A stretch of DNA of 64,000 nt. It comes from Tateyamaria pelophila. Lineage in GTDB: Bacteria > Pseudomonadota > Alphaproteobacteria > Rhodobacterales > Rhodobacteraceae. The notes below the pieces were generated by a model. It was not told where the DNA came from, searched no databases, and saw nothing but the letters and a program-made list of their open reading frames with translations. Shown here in pieces: positions 1 through 8,020 of the stretch (position 1 is its first letter; each line of letters starts with the position of its first letter). A program made the translations under genes and the position numbers. The stretch is taken from positions 1 through 64,000 of the forward strand of contig NZ_JAIMIA010000002.1 in the NCBI RefSeq assembly GCF_019966495.1, given 5' to 3'.

Positions 1-255
1 AATGAGGTGCGGTTGCAACTGCACGCGCTGGCCTACAACCTAGCCACCTTCCTGCGCTGCATCGAGCTACCCGAGGAAATGGCCGGCTGGTCGCTGACCA
101 GCCTGCAACTCAAGCTGATCAAAATCGGGGCACGCATGGTGCGTCACGCCCGCGCCATCACCTTCCATCTGGCTGAGGTCGCCGTCACAGGCCCAATGGT
201 GCGCGCCATCCTTGCCACCATCCACCGACTGCGAGCGCCACCACTATGCGCGTGA
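1..255 (+). CDS. IS1380-family transposase, C-terminal fragment (runs off left edge)
   Basis: The reading frame is open at the left edge and ends with TGA at 253-255, giving 84 residues. The segment LHALAYNLATFLRCIELPEE, followed by WSLTSLQLKLIKIGARMV and an ending in IHRLRAPP, is the usual C-terminal tail of DDE transposases of the IS1380 group, by recall of that family. Only this end is visible, so I cannot tell whether the element is intact or already broken. The right inverted repeat should lie somewhere in the next 100-250 bases but I could not fix it. No neighbour in the window belongs to the element. Confidence 0.8.
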   Translation, partial: NEVRLQLHALAYNLATFLRCIELPEEMAGWSLTSLQLKLIKIGARMVRHARAITFHLAEVAVTGPMVRAILATIHRLRAPPLCA

Positions 256-1001
256 CAGCGTTCCCAACTCAAACTCAACGAACGCGGCAGGACATCTCTG
301 TCCATCGGCTGAAAATCGTCGCCTCCGGGCCAGCACAGCATCGCTTCGAAGCATAAGGCACCCGCCTTCAGGCGTTTCCGCAACTCCGGAGACCCTCAGA
401 GGTAAAAGATACTTGATCCGCAGGCCTGATCAGGCGATCTTCGCGTCAGATGGCAGGCCACTTGGGGAATGTCGGTTTAATCATGGGCGAAGAGGATAGG
501 TCGGTTGTGTCTTTGGCTTCAATTCAGCAAAAACCAATACCAATCTAGCCAAATCACTAAAGGTTCCGAGCGGAAATGGTTGCAAAGCGCCGTTCCAGTG
601 TCAATGCTCTTGCCTTGTTATCCAAGAGATAACGGGCGGTCTGATCTCGCGCCTGTGCCATGAGGTGATGACGTTTGTTCAAGCGCCTTTCCGTTCAAGG
701 CGCGCTGGATGAGGTGCAATGTCGCGCCGTTTGCATCGACAGTTTTGCCTTCCATGTCCACGTTCAGGAAATGCGCGTATTCTTGCGTGGGCGCACAAGC
801 TTGTGTGGCCGCCAGATTGGCGAGTTTTCTGCGGGGTGAAGATTTGCATCGAGGTTTCGGGTAAGCTAGCGTTCACGTCACCGCTCCCGGCATTTTTGAC
901 CTTTGCGATGGAGTTTTGGGAAGCATAGAGATCAAACGGGGGCTGTTCGGAATGCGCATTCCTGAACACCTGCGTCACAGAGAGCAGAGGGCGACAGACC
1001 A
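256..1001. other. Non-coding stretch after the IS1380 transposase
   Basis: Several short open frames exist on both strands but none has a recognisable protein pattern or a good ribosome binding site. The first 150-200 bases are probably the right end of the IS1380 element. The remainder may be remnants disrupted by the insertion, or the upstream region of the DUF1622 gene. I see no RNA gene in it. Confidence 0.5.
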
Positions 1002-1355
1002 ATGACAGAGGTTTTCGAAATTGCGGTGTTGGCGATCGAAACCTGCGCCGTTGCCTTGCTTGTGATTGGCCTGCTGGTCGCGACGTTCAAATGTATTCAA
1101 GTGTATTTTGCGTCGGGGCCTGAGGAGGCATATCGCACCTATCGTCAAAATCTCGGCCGATGTTTGATATTGGGGCTTGAGATTCTGATTGCGGCGGACA
1201 TCGTCCAGACGGTGACCGTTGAAATGACGGTTGATTCCGTGTTGTTGCTTGGCCTGCTCGTCATTGTGAGAACATTCCTGAGTTTCACGCTCGAGCTCGA
1301 GTTGACGGGCCGGTGGCCATGGCAAGGCGAGGGTGACGGCAAAACTGCCAAATGA
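1002..1355 (+). CDS. DUF1622 family membrane protein
   Basis: This 117-residue protein has three hydrophobic segments: roughly residues 8-33, 51-70 and 77-95. Between the first two is the polar stretch FKCIQVYFASGPEEAYRTYR. This pattern (helix, short basic loop with an RxxxGR motif, two more helices) fits the DUF1622 inner-membrane family, whose biochemical role is not known. The usual length is about 110-130 residues, so the protein appears complete. It stands alone on the plus strand and converges with the lipase gene. The start ATG follows a gap of more than 700 bases. Family assignment is by sequence pattern from memory; function remains open. Confidence 0.75.
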   Translation: MTEVFEIAVLAIETCAVALLVIGLLVATFKCIQVYFASGPEEAYRTYRQNLGRCLILGLEILIAADIVQTVTVEMTVDSVLLLGLLVIVRTFLSFTLELELTGRWPWQGEGDGKTAK

Positions 1356-1448
1356 CGTCATCTGTCGTTGAGGCCTGCTTTGCAGGAGTGCCGCCTTCTT
1401 TGTGATCACACGATGGAGTGGTCTTCGGGACAGTCACGGAAGTTCCAA

Positions 1449-2357
1449 TTAAATGCCGTCAAAGAGATAAGGCACCTGCGTCGCACCATTCTCGATCTTG
1501 TTTTCGATGTTGGCGAGGTAATTTTCCATGTAATGCTCTTTTATCGAAAAATCTGAAAATTCACGCCAGAAGTCCGCAATCGACACACGATCGGCGTCAT
1601 GGGCATCAAGATAAATGTAGTCGGCGCCGGGACGCAGGATCACCTCTGCGGCGACATGACGGTACTTTGGAATATAGCCGGGCGGTGGCAGCATTGGTAC
1701 GACATCACGATCATCTATGACCCGCGTCGTGACTTCGAACAGTTCGGGGGACATTTCCGAATTGGTCACCTTGGGCTGACCAAAATTCACGATCCTTTTC
1801 ACTGTATATCCTTCGGCGTCGGCATAGCCGCCCAGGATCAAGGCAATGGCCGCCCCTAGTGAATGACCGGTTATTCTGATATCGTAGTCACTGATCAAAT
1901 ACGGTTTCATATCGCTCCAGACCGCAATCGAATCCTTCTGAAAGCCACCGTGAAGTTGCAATCCGAGGATGGCGTCATTGACCAGCTTGATCTCGATATC
2001 TTCCCAGATATTCGGTTTTTCGGCCGTCCCGCGGACCGAGACGGTCTGTGTTCTTGTGCCATGATCCGTTTCTATGAAATAGCGCACGTCCACGGAGGGG
2101 ATCGTCCGGACACGCGTCGCCAGGGGATAGTCCTGTTTGATCTGTGCCTCTGTGTCATAGGCTGATTTGGACCGGACGCCGTAGTACCGAAGTTCCTCGA
2201 AGTTCACCTTGTGTGGGACGACAACCGACAACGCCTGCCGCGTGCTTTGCGACAAACCACCGGCACAACCGGCCAGCGCCATCAGCGACGCCAGGAGCAA
2301 AGCTTTGAGCAAGTGAACTGGAGAGGCAAACCTTGTGGCAGCGCCGACGTCAGACAT
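1449..2357 (-). CDS. Lipase class 3 family lipoprotein
   Basis: The product (302 residues) has a lipoprotein signal: a hydrophobic stretch LLKALLLASLMALAGC with the lipobox LAGC, lipidated Cys about residue 31. The mature part carries the nucleophile elbow GHSLGAA (Ser about 166), followed by a VIDDRDVVP segment that can supply the catalytic Asp, and a later His (YRH or HDAD). This order Ser-Asp-His is that of the class 3 (Rhizomucor-type) lipases, so the likely role is ester hydrolysis by a membrane-anchored periplasmic or surface enzyme. I chose the ATG at 2357 because AAGGT lies eight bases upstream; an in-frame TTG exists five codons earlier. It lies downstream of, and in the same direction as, the RpiR regulator, with 252 bases between. 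The substrate cannot be named. Confidence 0.8.
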   Translation of the reverse strand: MSDVGAATRFASPVHLLKALLLASLMALAGCAGGLSQSTRQALSVVVPHKVNFEELRYYGVRSKSAYDTEAQIKQDYPLATRVRTIPSVDVRYFIETDHGTRTQTVSVRGTAEKPNIWEDIEIKLVNDAILGLQLHGGFQKDSIAVWSDMKPYLISDYDIRITGHSLGAAIALILGGYADAEGYTVKRIVNFGQPKVTNSEMSPELFEVTTRVIDDRDVVPMLPPPGYIPKYRHVAAEVILRPGADYIYLDAHDADRVSIADFWREFSDFSIKEHYMENYLANIENKIENGATQVPYLFDGI

Positions 2358-2609
2358 GGATATTACCTTCAATTTGATGTTCGAAGCCGATGCAAAACCA
2401 ACGACCCTGTCCCAGCCTGCCAGAAAGGGAAACGCAAGTGATCATTCCTTTCTTGCGGCGAAGGAAAAGGGTCAAAATAACACTGCCTTTGGTCCGCCGA
2501 AATATCAAGCAGATGCTGCGTTGCCGGTCGTGATATCCGGGGGGCGCCGGCCCTGTCGGCGTCCGGTTTCCCTCGGGCGCTGGCATCCGGCCTTGCGCCC
2601 ATGCGTTGT

Positions 2610-3482
2610 CTAAGTGAACTTCCGAAACAGTTTCGTCTGGTCGAACATGTCCTCCAGTGCTTCCATGCGATCCTTTGTATCGCCCCAAGTCAGGTTTTGA
2701 GCGGCCGAAATCATCGCCTCGACCAACAAAAGAGGGGTTGCGGCGGAATCCCAGGCAGAGGGGGCGACGATGCGGCTGCTCAGGCTGATTTCAGCGAGTT
2801 GATGTACGGGAGAACGCCACTGGTCGGTAAACAGGATTAACCTGGCTCCTTTGGCATGGGCCATTTCGGCCAGTTTCAACGTGTTGTTTTCATATCGGCG
2901 CATGTCGAAAATAACAAAGACATCACCCTCTTTGACATCCAGAAGATAATGCGGCCACGCGTTCGAGGTGGACTGAATATGCGTGATCTTTGGACGGATG
3001 ACCTGCATGTGCAGGAACAGGTATTCCGCCAGCGTGTGGGTCACGCGCCCCCCGACGATATAGAGATGGTGTGTGGTGTCGGCACTCATGGCGCAGGCGG
3101 TGTCGAAATCCTTTGGGTCAATCTGGGCCAGCGTATGCCGGATGTTATCGATCACCGCGTCGGTGAATTTGTTCAGGATATGCTCTGAAGGGGCACCGTC
3201 AGCCCAGGTGTTGTGCTTGGCGATCGGGTCCTTGGCCTTGGCCTTCAGTTCCTCGCGCAATTCTGTCTGAAATTCGGGATAGCCGCTGAACCCCAGTTTC
3301 TGGACCATACGGGCGACGGTCGGCACCGACACTTCGGCGTCCTTGGCCAAAGCGCTGAGCGGCCCGAGCCCGGAAGCCGGATAGTTTTCCAAAATCGAAT
3401 GCGCCAACTGACGCTCCGCCCGGGTCAGGTCGTCCAGCTTGTTTTGGATGCGATCGGAGATCGTCAAATTGACGTCGGTCAT
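2610..3482 (-). CDS. MurR/RpiR-family transcriptional regulator
   Basis: The 290-residue protein has an N-terminal RpiR-type helix-turn-helix (residues about 1-77, with SILENYPASGLGPLSALAKD and SVPTVARMVQKLGFSGYPEF) and a C-terminal SIS domain (about 125-260) that in this family senses a small metabolite. It is divergently oriented from the hydrolase-TRAP-GS-ALDH-ADH genes, with 117 bases between starts, so it is the natural candidate regulator of that locus. I chose the ATG at 3482 because upstream codons extend into the intergenic palindrome and lack the family pattern. SIS domains usually bind sugar phosphates, which would be unusual for an amine pathway, but some RpiR proteins regulate non-sugar catabolism. 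The effector is unknown. Confidence 0.88.
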   Translation of the reverse strand: MTDVNLTISDRIQNKLDDLTRAERQLAHSILENYPASGLGPLSALAKDAEVSVPTVARMVQKLGFSGYPEFQTELREELKAKAKDPIAKHNTWADGAPSEHILNKFTDAVIDNIRHTLAQIDPKDFDTACAMSADTTHHLYIVGGRVTHTLAEYLFLHMQVIRPKITHIQSTSNAWPHYLLDVKEGDVFVIFDMRRYENNTLKLAEMAHAKGARLILFTDQWRSPVHQLAEISLSSRIVAPSAWDSAATPLLLVEAMISAAQNLTWGDTKDRMEALEDMFDQTKLFRKFT

Positions 3483-3531
3483 GGCGCGCGCCTCACTTTT
3501 GATGGAAAAAATAACAGCCCGACAATAAGTG

Positions 3532-3547
3532 TTGTGATATTTCACAA
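3532..3547. promoter_or_regulatory. Candidate operator palindrome between rpiR-type gene and catabolic locus
   Basis: TTGTGA and TCACAA form perfect six-base inverted arms around the four-base centre TATT, in the 117-base divergent intergenic region. It lies 50 bases upstream of the regulator start and 53 bases upstream of the hydrolase start. A TTGACA hexamer follows at about 3551 towards the plus-strand genes. Position and symmetry suggest the RpiR binding site; this is inference. Confidence 0.45.
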
Positions 3548-3599
3548 ATATGTTGACAGAAATCGGTTTTGGCAAGACGTTTGCGTGAACGGAGGCCGA

Positions 3600-4379
3600 A
3601 TGCCGCAAAGCCAGACCACAGAAATGAAGAACTATGTTCTGTCAGTGAATGCTGAGGGCGCATCATCCGTTGTGCTGGTATGCGAACATGCGTCAAATCA
3701 TATTCCGGCGGAACTAGAAGACCTGGGTTTGTCCGAGGACGCCCGTGCAAGTCATGCGGCATGGGATCCGGGCGCAATGGCCGTTGCGACCCGAATGGCC
3801 CGAATTCTGGATGCGCCCCTGATTGCCAACGGCGTTTCGCGCCTCGTGTATGATTGCAATCGTCCCCCAACGGCGTCGGACGCAATGTTGGCCCGCAGTG
3901 AGGTCATCGACATACCGGGCAACCAGAGCCTCACGCAGGCCGACCGTGATGTACGGACCGAGGCCTATTACCGCCCCTTTGAAGCAGCCCTCCGATCCGT
4001 GGTGCAAAGGGCCGCAGATGCGGTTCTTGTGACGGTCCACAGCTTTACGCCAGTCTATCATGGCGTTTATCGACCGGTTGAAATCGGGATCCTGCACGAC
4101 AGTGATACCCGTTTGGCCGATACAATGTTGCAAAGCGCAACCTCGCACACCAATGCCAACGTGCAGCGCAATGCGCCTTACGGACCACAAGACGGGGTAA
4201 CCCACACGTTAAAGGAACATGGCCTCAAAGGCGGTCACCTTAACGTCATGCTCGAAATCCGCAGCGACCTGATCGAGACGCCAGCGCAGCAAGGCGCGAT
4301 GGCCGCAATGATCGCGCATTGGATCGCGGACGCATGCGCGCATCTCAGCGTGCCCGGAGACGTGCAATGTCGGGCGTGA
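3600..4379 (+). CDS. N-formylglutamate amidohydrolase family hydrolase
   Basis: The 259-residue protein shows the family signature CEHASNHIP (residues 28-36), the HAAWDPGA segment, RLVYDCNRPP, and VHSFTPVYHGVYRPVEIGIL. These are hallmarks of the N-formylglutamate amidohydrolase (HutG-like) family, which cleaves an amide on a glutamate derivative. The start ATG at 3600 has GGAGG seven bases upstream. Its 3' end overlaps dctQ. No hut genes are nearby. Instead it leads a locus with a gamma-glutamyl-ligase-type synthetase, an aldehyde and an alcohol dehydrogenase. I therefore infer that it may release glutamate from a gamma-glutamylated intermediate rather than act in histidine degradation. The family is firm; the substrate is inferred. 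Confidence 0.85.
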   Translation: MPQSQTTEMKNYVLSVNAEGASSVVLVCEHASNHIPAELEDLGLSEDARASHAAWDPGAMAVATRMARILDAPLIANGVSRLVYDCNRPPTASDAMLARSEVIDIPGNQSLTQADRDVRTEAYYRPFEAALRSVVQRAADAVLVTVHSFTPVYHGVYRPVEIGILHDSDTRLADTMLQSATSHTNANVQRNAPYGPQDGVTHTLKEHGLKGGHLNVMLEIRSDLIETPAQQGAMAAMIAHWIADACAHLSVPGDVQCRA

Positions 4380-4936
4380 TGCGGGCCTATATCGGGGTGG
4401 TCGATGCGGTGAATTACCGTGTCGGACGCATGATCATGTATTTCATCTTTGTGCTGATGGGGATCCTGTTGTGGTCGTCCATCAGCAAGACGTTTTTTCT
4501 GCCGACCCTCTGGACGTTGGAAATGGCGCAATTCGTGATGGTCGCCTACTATATCCTCGGCGGTCCGTACTCGATCCAGATGGGGTCGAACGTGCGCATG
4601 GATCTGCTGTATGGGGAATGGTCACTGCGCAAAAAGGCGTGGTTCGATCTGTTCACTGTCATGTTCCTGATCTTCTATCTTGGTGTCTTGCTCTACGGGG
4701 CTGTCAGTTCGACCGCCTATTCCCTTGGTTATTGGGGGGCAGAGCCGTTTTCCTTCCTCGGCGGCATCTTGATCGGCAGCGAAGAGGTTGGTCGGATGGA
4801 ACGGTCCTCGACGGCGTGGCGCCCGTATATGTGGCCGGTGAAATCAATCATGGTCTTGGGCCTGTTCCTGATGCTTCTCCAATGCATCTCGGAACTCCTC
4901 AAGGATGTTCTGCGCCTGAAGGGTGAAGCGATCTGA
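4367..4936 (+). CDS. dctQ: TRAP transporter small permease DctQ
   Basis: The 189-residue protein has four hydrophobic segments (about residues 26-43, 50-66, 92-112 and 153-172), the architecture of DctQ small membrane subunits. It contains the typical MAQFVMVAYYILGGPYSIQMG region followed by VRMDLLY. Two starts are possible: ATG 4367, used here, which overlaps the upstream hydrolase by 13 bases, and ATG 4379, which makes a TGATG stop-start overlap. Either way it is translationally coupled to its neighbour. The stop overlaps the start of dctM by one base. It would pair with DctM in the inner membrane and take the ligand from DctP. Confidence 0.88.
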   Translation: MSGVMRAYIGVVDAVNYRVGRMIMYFIFVLMGILLWSSISKTFFLPTLWTLEMAQFVMVAYYILGGPYSIQMGSNVRMDLLYGEWSLRKKAWFDLFTVMFLIFYLGVLLYGAVSSTAYSLGYWGAEPFSFLGGILIGSEEVGRMERSSTAWRPYMWPVKSIMVLGLFLMLLQCISELLKDVLRLKGEAI

Positions 4937-6261
4937 TGTCGTATGAATTGATCGCAACGCTCATGTTTTCGTCGATGATGCTGATGCTTTTGACGGGCCA
5001 GCGCGTGTTCGGGGCCATCGGGTTCATCGCCGTGGTCGCCGCCTTGCTGCTTTGGGGCGACCGCGGCGGCTTCGACATCGGCTTTTCGGCTGCGATGAAG
5101 CTGATGAAGTGGTATCCGCTGCTGACGCTGCCGATGTTCATTTTCATGGGCTACGTGCTGTCCGAAAGCAAAATTGCCGACGATCTGTACCGGATGTTCC
5201 ATGTCTGGATGGGAGGCCTGCGCGGTGGTCTTGCGATCGGGACGATTGGCCTGATGGTGTTGATTTCTGCCATGAACGGGCTGAGCGTCGCGGGCATGGC
5301 CATCGGATCGACCATTGCGTTGCCCGAGCTTTTGAAGCGGGGGTACGACAAACGCATGGTCACGGGGGTCATTCAGGCGGGGTCGAGCCTTGGCATCCTT
5401 GTGCCGCCATCCGTCGTTCTGGTGCTTTACGCGATGATCGCGCGACAACCGGTGGGGCAGTTGTGGTTGGCAGGTGTCATTCCGGGGCTGATGATGGCGT
5501 CGCTGTTCATCATCTACATCATCGTGCGCTGCCGGGTGAATCCGGTTCTGGGGCCTGTGCTTGACGAAGCCGAGCGCAATATCCCACGGGCGGAAAAACT
5601 GCGTCTGCTGCGTGCCGGATTGCTGCCCGTTGCCATTTTCGCAACCATGATGGTGCCATTCGTGAATGGTTGGACGTCGCTGGTTGAAAGCTCGGCCATC
5701 GGGGCGCTGGCCGCTTTTGCGGCGGCTGTTCTCAAGGGCCGCATGACCAAAGAGGTATTCGAAAACTCTGTCAGAAACACCCTTGGAATCACCTGCATGT
5801 TCATGTGGATCATCCTTGCGGCCCTCGCATTTGGGGCAGTTTTTGACGGGCTCGGGGCAGTAAAAGCGATCGAGAGCGTTTTTACCGAGCGGTTGAACCT
5901 CAACCCCTGGACGATCCTGATCCTGATGCAGCTGAGCTTTATCCTGATGGGGACGTTTCTGGACGACACGGCGATGCTGGTCATCGTGGCGCCGCTTTAT
6001 GTGCCGCTGGTAGGCGAGTTGGGTTTCGATCTGATCTGGTACGGGATCCTTTATACGATCACGACTCAGATCGCTTACATGACGCCGCCCTTTGGCTACA
6101 ATCTGTTCCTGATGCGGGCGATGGCCCCGCCCGAGATTTCACTGCGCGATATCTATTCCTCCATCACGCCGTTCGTGTTGATCATGGTGGGCGCCCTCGC
6201 GCTGGTGATGGTGTTTCCGGGGATCGCGCTGTGGCTGCCGGAGTTCGTGTATGGAAAGTAA
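4936..6261 (+). CDS. dctM: TRAP transporter large permease DctM
   Basis: This 441-residue, highly hydrophobic protein has about twelve membrane segments. The family landmarks are GAIGFIAVVAALLLWG near the N-terminus, YVLSESKIADDLYR, GLSVAGMAIGSTIALPEL, QAGSSLGILVPPSVVLVLYA (the conserved GxLIPPS-type loop), and FLDDTAMLVIVAPLYVPL near the end. This is the DctM/SiaM channel subunit driving sodium- or proton-coupled uptake. Length is normal for the family. It starts in a TGATG overlap with dctQ, and its last 11 bases overlap the GNAT gene. The substrate is not visible from this subunit. Confidence 0.93.
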   Translation: MSYELIATLMFSSMMLMLLTGQRVFGAIGFIAVVAALLLWGDRGGFDIGFSAAMKLMKWYPLLTLPMFIFMGYVLSESKIADDLYRMFHVWMGGLRGGLAIGTIGLMVLISAMNGLSVAGMAIGSTIALPELLKRGYDKRMVTGVIQAGSSLGILVPPSVVLVLYAMIARQPVGQLWLAGVIPGLMMASLFIIYIIVRCRVNPVLGPVLDEAERNIPRAEKLRLLRAGLLPVAIFATMMVPFVNGWTSLVESSAIGALAAFAAAVLKGRMTKEVFENSVRNTLGITCMFMWIILAALAFGAVFDGLGAVKAIESVFTERLNLNPWTILILMQLSFILMGTFLDDTAMLVIVAPLYVPLVGELGFDLIWYGILYTITTQIAYMTPPFGYNLFLMRAMAPPEISLRDIYSSITPFVLIMVGALALVMVFPGIALWLPEFVYGK

Positions 6262-6871
6262 GCGCGCATTCAGCATCCTCTGCCCCATTCCTGAACCCAA
6301 CCGTCAGGAGGCGGCTGGCCTGTTCTGGCAGGCATTTTCTGACAAGCTGGACAAGCTCATGGGTCCCAAGGCCAAAGCCGTGGAATTCTTTGCGCATGTT
6401 CTGGACCCCTCCCATGGCATTGCCGCCGTCGATCCGGCCGGGAAACTGCTTGGCATGGCGGGTTTCAAAACCGCAAACGGCGCGTTGATCGGCGGAGAGC
6501 TGTCGGACATGTGCCGCACCTACGGATCGTTTGGCGGATTGTGGCGCGGTGTGCTTTTGTCCGTGCTGGAACGGGATTTGGACCGCGACACATTGCTGAT
6601 GGACGGGATCGTCGTCACCGAGCAGGCGCGAGGTCATGGTGTTGGCACGGCTCTGCTGGATGCGGTTACGCAGCAGGCGTGCAAGCTTGGCAAATTATGG
6701 GTCCGGCTCGACGTGATCGACAGCAATCCCCGGGCTCGCAGCCTCTATGAGCGGCGCGGGTTCGTGCCGACGGGCGACATCAAACTTGGGCCATTTTCGC
6801 GCATCTTTGGCTTTCGCAAGGCAACGACGATGCGGTTCGACGTCAAGACCGCCGAATTGAGACCAGAGTAA
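6251..6871 (+). CDS. GNAT family N-acetyltransferase
   Basis: The 206-residue protein carries the GNAT core in its C-terminal half: VVTEQARGHGVGTALLDAV, the acetyl-CoA pyrophosphate-binding motif A (R/QxxGxG/A), about residues 120-138. It is followed by LWVRLDVIDSNPRARSLYERRGFVPTG, the motif B with the typical NxxARxLYxxxGF. It overlaps the end of dctM by 11 bases and precedes dctP, so it is inserted inside the TRAP operon and co-expressed with it. It may acetylate the imported amine or a pathway intermediate, or be a detoxifying side activity. No substrate can be read from sequence. Confidence 0.85.
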   Translation: MESKRAFSILCPIPEPNRQEAAGLFWQAFSDKLDKLMGPKAKAVEFFAHVLDPSHGIAAVDPAGKLLGMAGFKTANGALIGGELSDMCRTYGSFGGLWRGVLLSVLERDLDRDTLLMDGIVVTEQARGHGVGTALLDAVTQQACKLGKLWVRLDVIDSNPRARSLYERRGFVPTGDIKLGPFSRIFGFRKATTMRFDVKTAELRPE

Positions 6872-6922
6872 TTTCAAAGTGCGGACCCAACCGCGCTCAC
6901 TACCCAACCAAGGAGAGAAGAC

Positions 6923-7954
6923 ATGACTTCAAGACGTAAATTTATTCAGGGGGCGGCCGTCGTTCCGGCGGCGGCGCTGGCGACGCCTGCATTGGCGCAA
7001 AACACGATCAAATGGCGCATGCAAACCTATGCCGGGCCCGCATTGGCCGCAGAAGTGATCGTTCCGGCGATCGAGATGTTCAACAAGATCGCAGGCGATC
7101 GCATGCAGATCGAACTGTTCTTCGCCGATCAGCTGGTTCCGACGGGCGAGCTGTTTCAGGCGATGCAGCGCGGTACGATTGACGCGGTGCAATCGGATGA
7201 CGATTCAATGGCATCCCCCACCGAAGTCACCGTCTTTGGCGGATACTTCCCCTTTGGCTCGCGCTATTCGCTCGATGTGCCGGTCTTGTTCAACCAATAC
7301 GGCCTGAACGAGATTTGGGACGAAGAATATTCCAAGGTGGGCGTCAAACACATCTCTGCCGGGGCATGGGATCCATGTCATTTCGCGACCAAAGACCCGA
7401 TCCGCAGCCTGGCCGACCTTGAAGGCAAGCGCATCTTTACTTTCCCGACAGCGGGCCGCTTCATGTCGCAGTTTGGGGTGGTTCCAGTGAATCTGCCTTG
7501 GGAAGACATCGAAGTTGCCGTGCAAACGGGCGAGTTGGACGGGATTGCGTGGTCAGGCATCACCGAGGACTACACCGTCGGCTGGGCGGATGTGACAAAC
7601 TATTTCCTGACCAACAACATTTCCGGCGCATGGGCGGGGTCCTTCTTTGCCAATATGGAACGCTGGAACGAGTTGCCAGACGACCTGCAAACCCTGTTCC
7701 GCGTCTGTTGTGACCAGTCGCATTATTATCGTCAGTGGTGGTATTGGGGCGGCGAAGCCAACCTGCGCGTCAATGGTACCAAACTGGAGTTGACGACCAT
7801 TCCGGATGAGGAATGGGCAACAGTAGAGGCCGCAGCACAAATGTTCTGGGAAGAGATCGCGGCAGAATCCGATGTGAAACGCCGGGTTGTCGATATCTTC
7901 AAGCAGTACAACGCCGATATGGTCAAAGCAGGCCGTCCGTACCGCTACGGTTAA
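6923..7954 (+). CDS. dctP: TRAP transporter substrate-binding protein DctP, Tat-exported
   Basis: The 343-residue periplasmic binding protein starts with a twin-arginine signal (SRRKFIQGA, residues 3-11) and a cleavage site after ALA-Q near residue 26. The DctP fold is marked by FADQLVPTGELFQAMQRGTIDAV, the SLADLEGKRIFTFPTAGRF region, and LPWEDIEVAVQTGELDGI. In the ungapped alignment I recall for DctP/TakP proteins (L-x-G-L-K-M-R-I-P), the nearly invariant carboxylate-binding Arg falls on Phe172 here. That points to a ligand without the usual carboxylate anchor. The gene follows the GNAT gene by 51 bases and has AAGGAGAGAAG ahead of its ATG. It is followed by a strong stem-loop. Confidence 0.9.
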   Translation: MTSRRKFIQGAAVVPAAALATPALAQNTIKWRMQTYAGPALAAEVIVPAIEMFNKIAGDRMQIELFFADQLVPTGELFQAMQRGTIDAVQSDDDSMASPTEVTVFGGYFPFGSRYSLDVPVLFNQYGLNEIWDEEYSKVGVKHISAGAWDPCHFATKDPIRSLADLEGKRIFTFPTAGRFMSQFGVVPVNLPWEDIEVAVQTGELDGIAWSGITEDYTVGWADVTNYFLTNNISGAWAGSFFANMERWNELPDDLQTLFRVCCDQSHYYRQWWYWGGEANLRVNGTKLELTTIPDEEWATVEAAAQMFWEEIAAESDVKRRVVDIFKQYNADMVKAGRPYRYG

Positions 7955-7968
7955 GGCCAGACATCCTT

Positions 7969-7995
7969 TTGGGGGCAGCTATCGGTTGCCCCCAA
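7969..7995 (+). terminator. Strong intercistronic stem-loop after dctP
   Basis: Perfect nine-base arms TTGGGGGCA (7969-7977) and TGCCCCCAA (7987-7995) enclose a nine-base loop. No T-run follows. Such hairpins behind binding-protein genes commonly stabilise the upstream mRNA or cause partial termination, so the binding protein is made in excess over the enzymes downstream. Confidence 0.6.
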
Positions 7996-8020
7996 TCTCT
8001 TGACAGAAAGATGAACAGAC

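Noticed and set aside
1401-1410. Perfect palindrome TGTGATCACA
   Set aside because: It lies between convergent gene ends, not in a promoter, and a ten-base palindrome of this kind is expected by chance in 64 kb.
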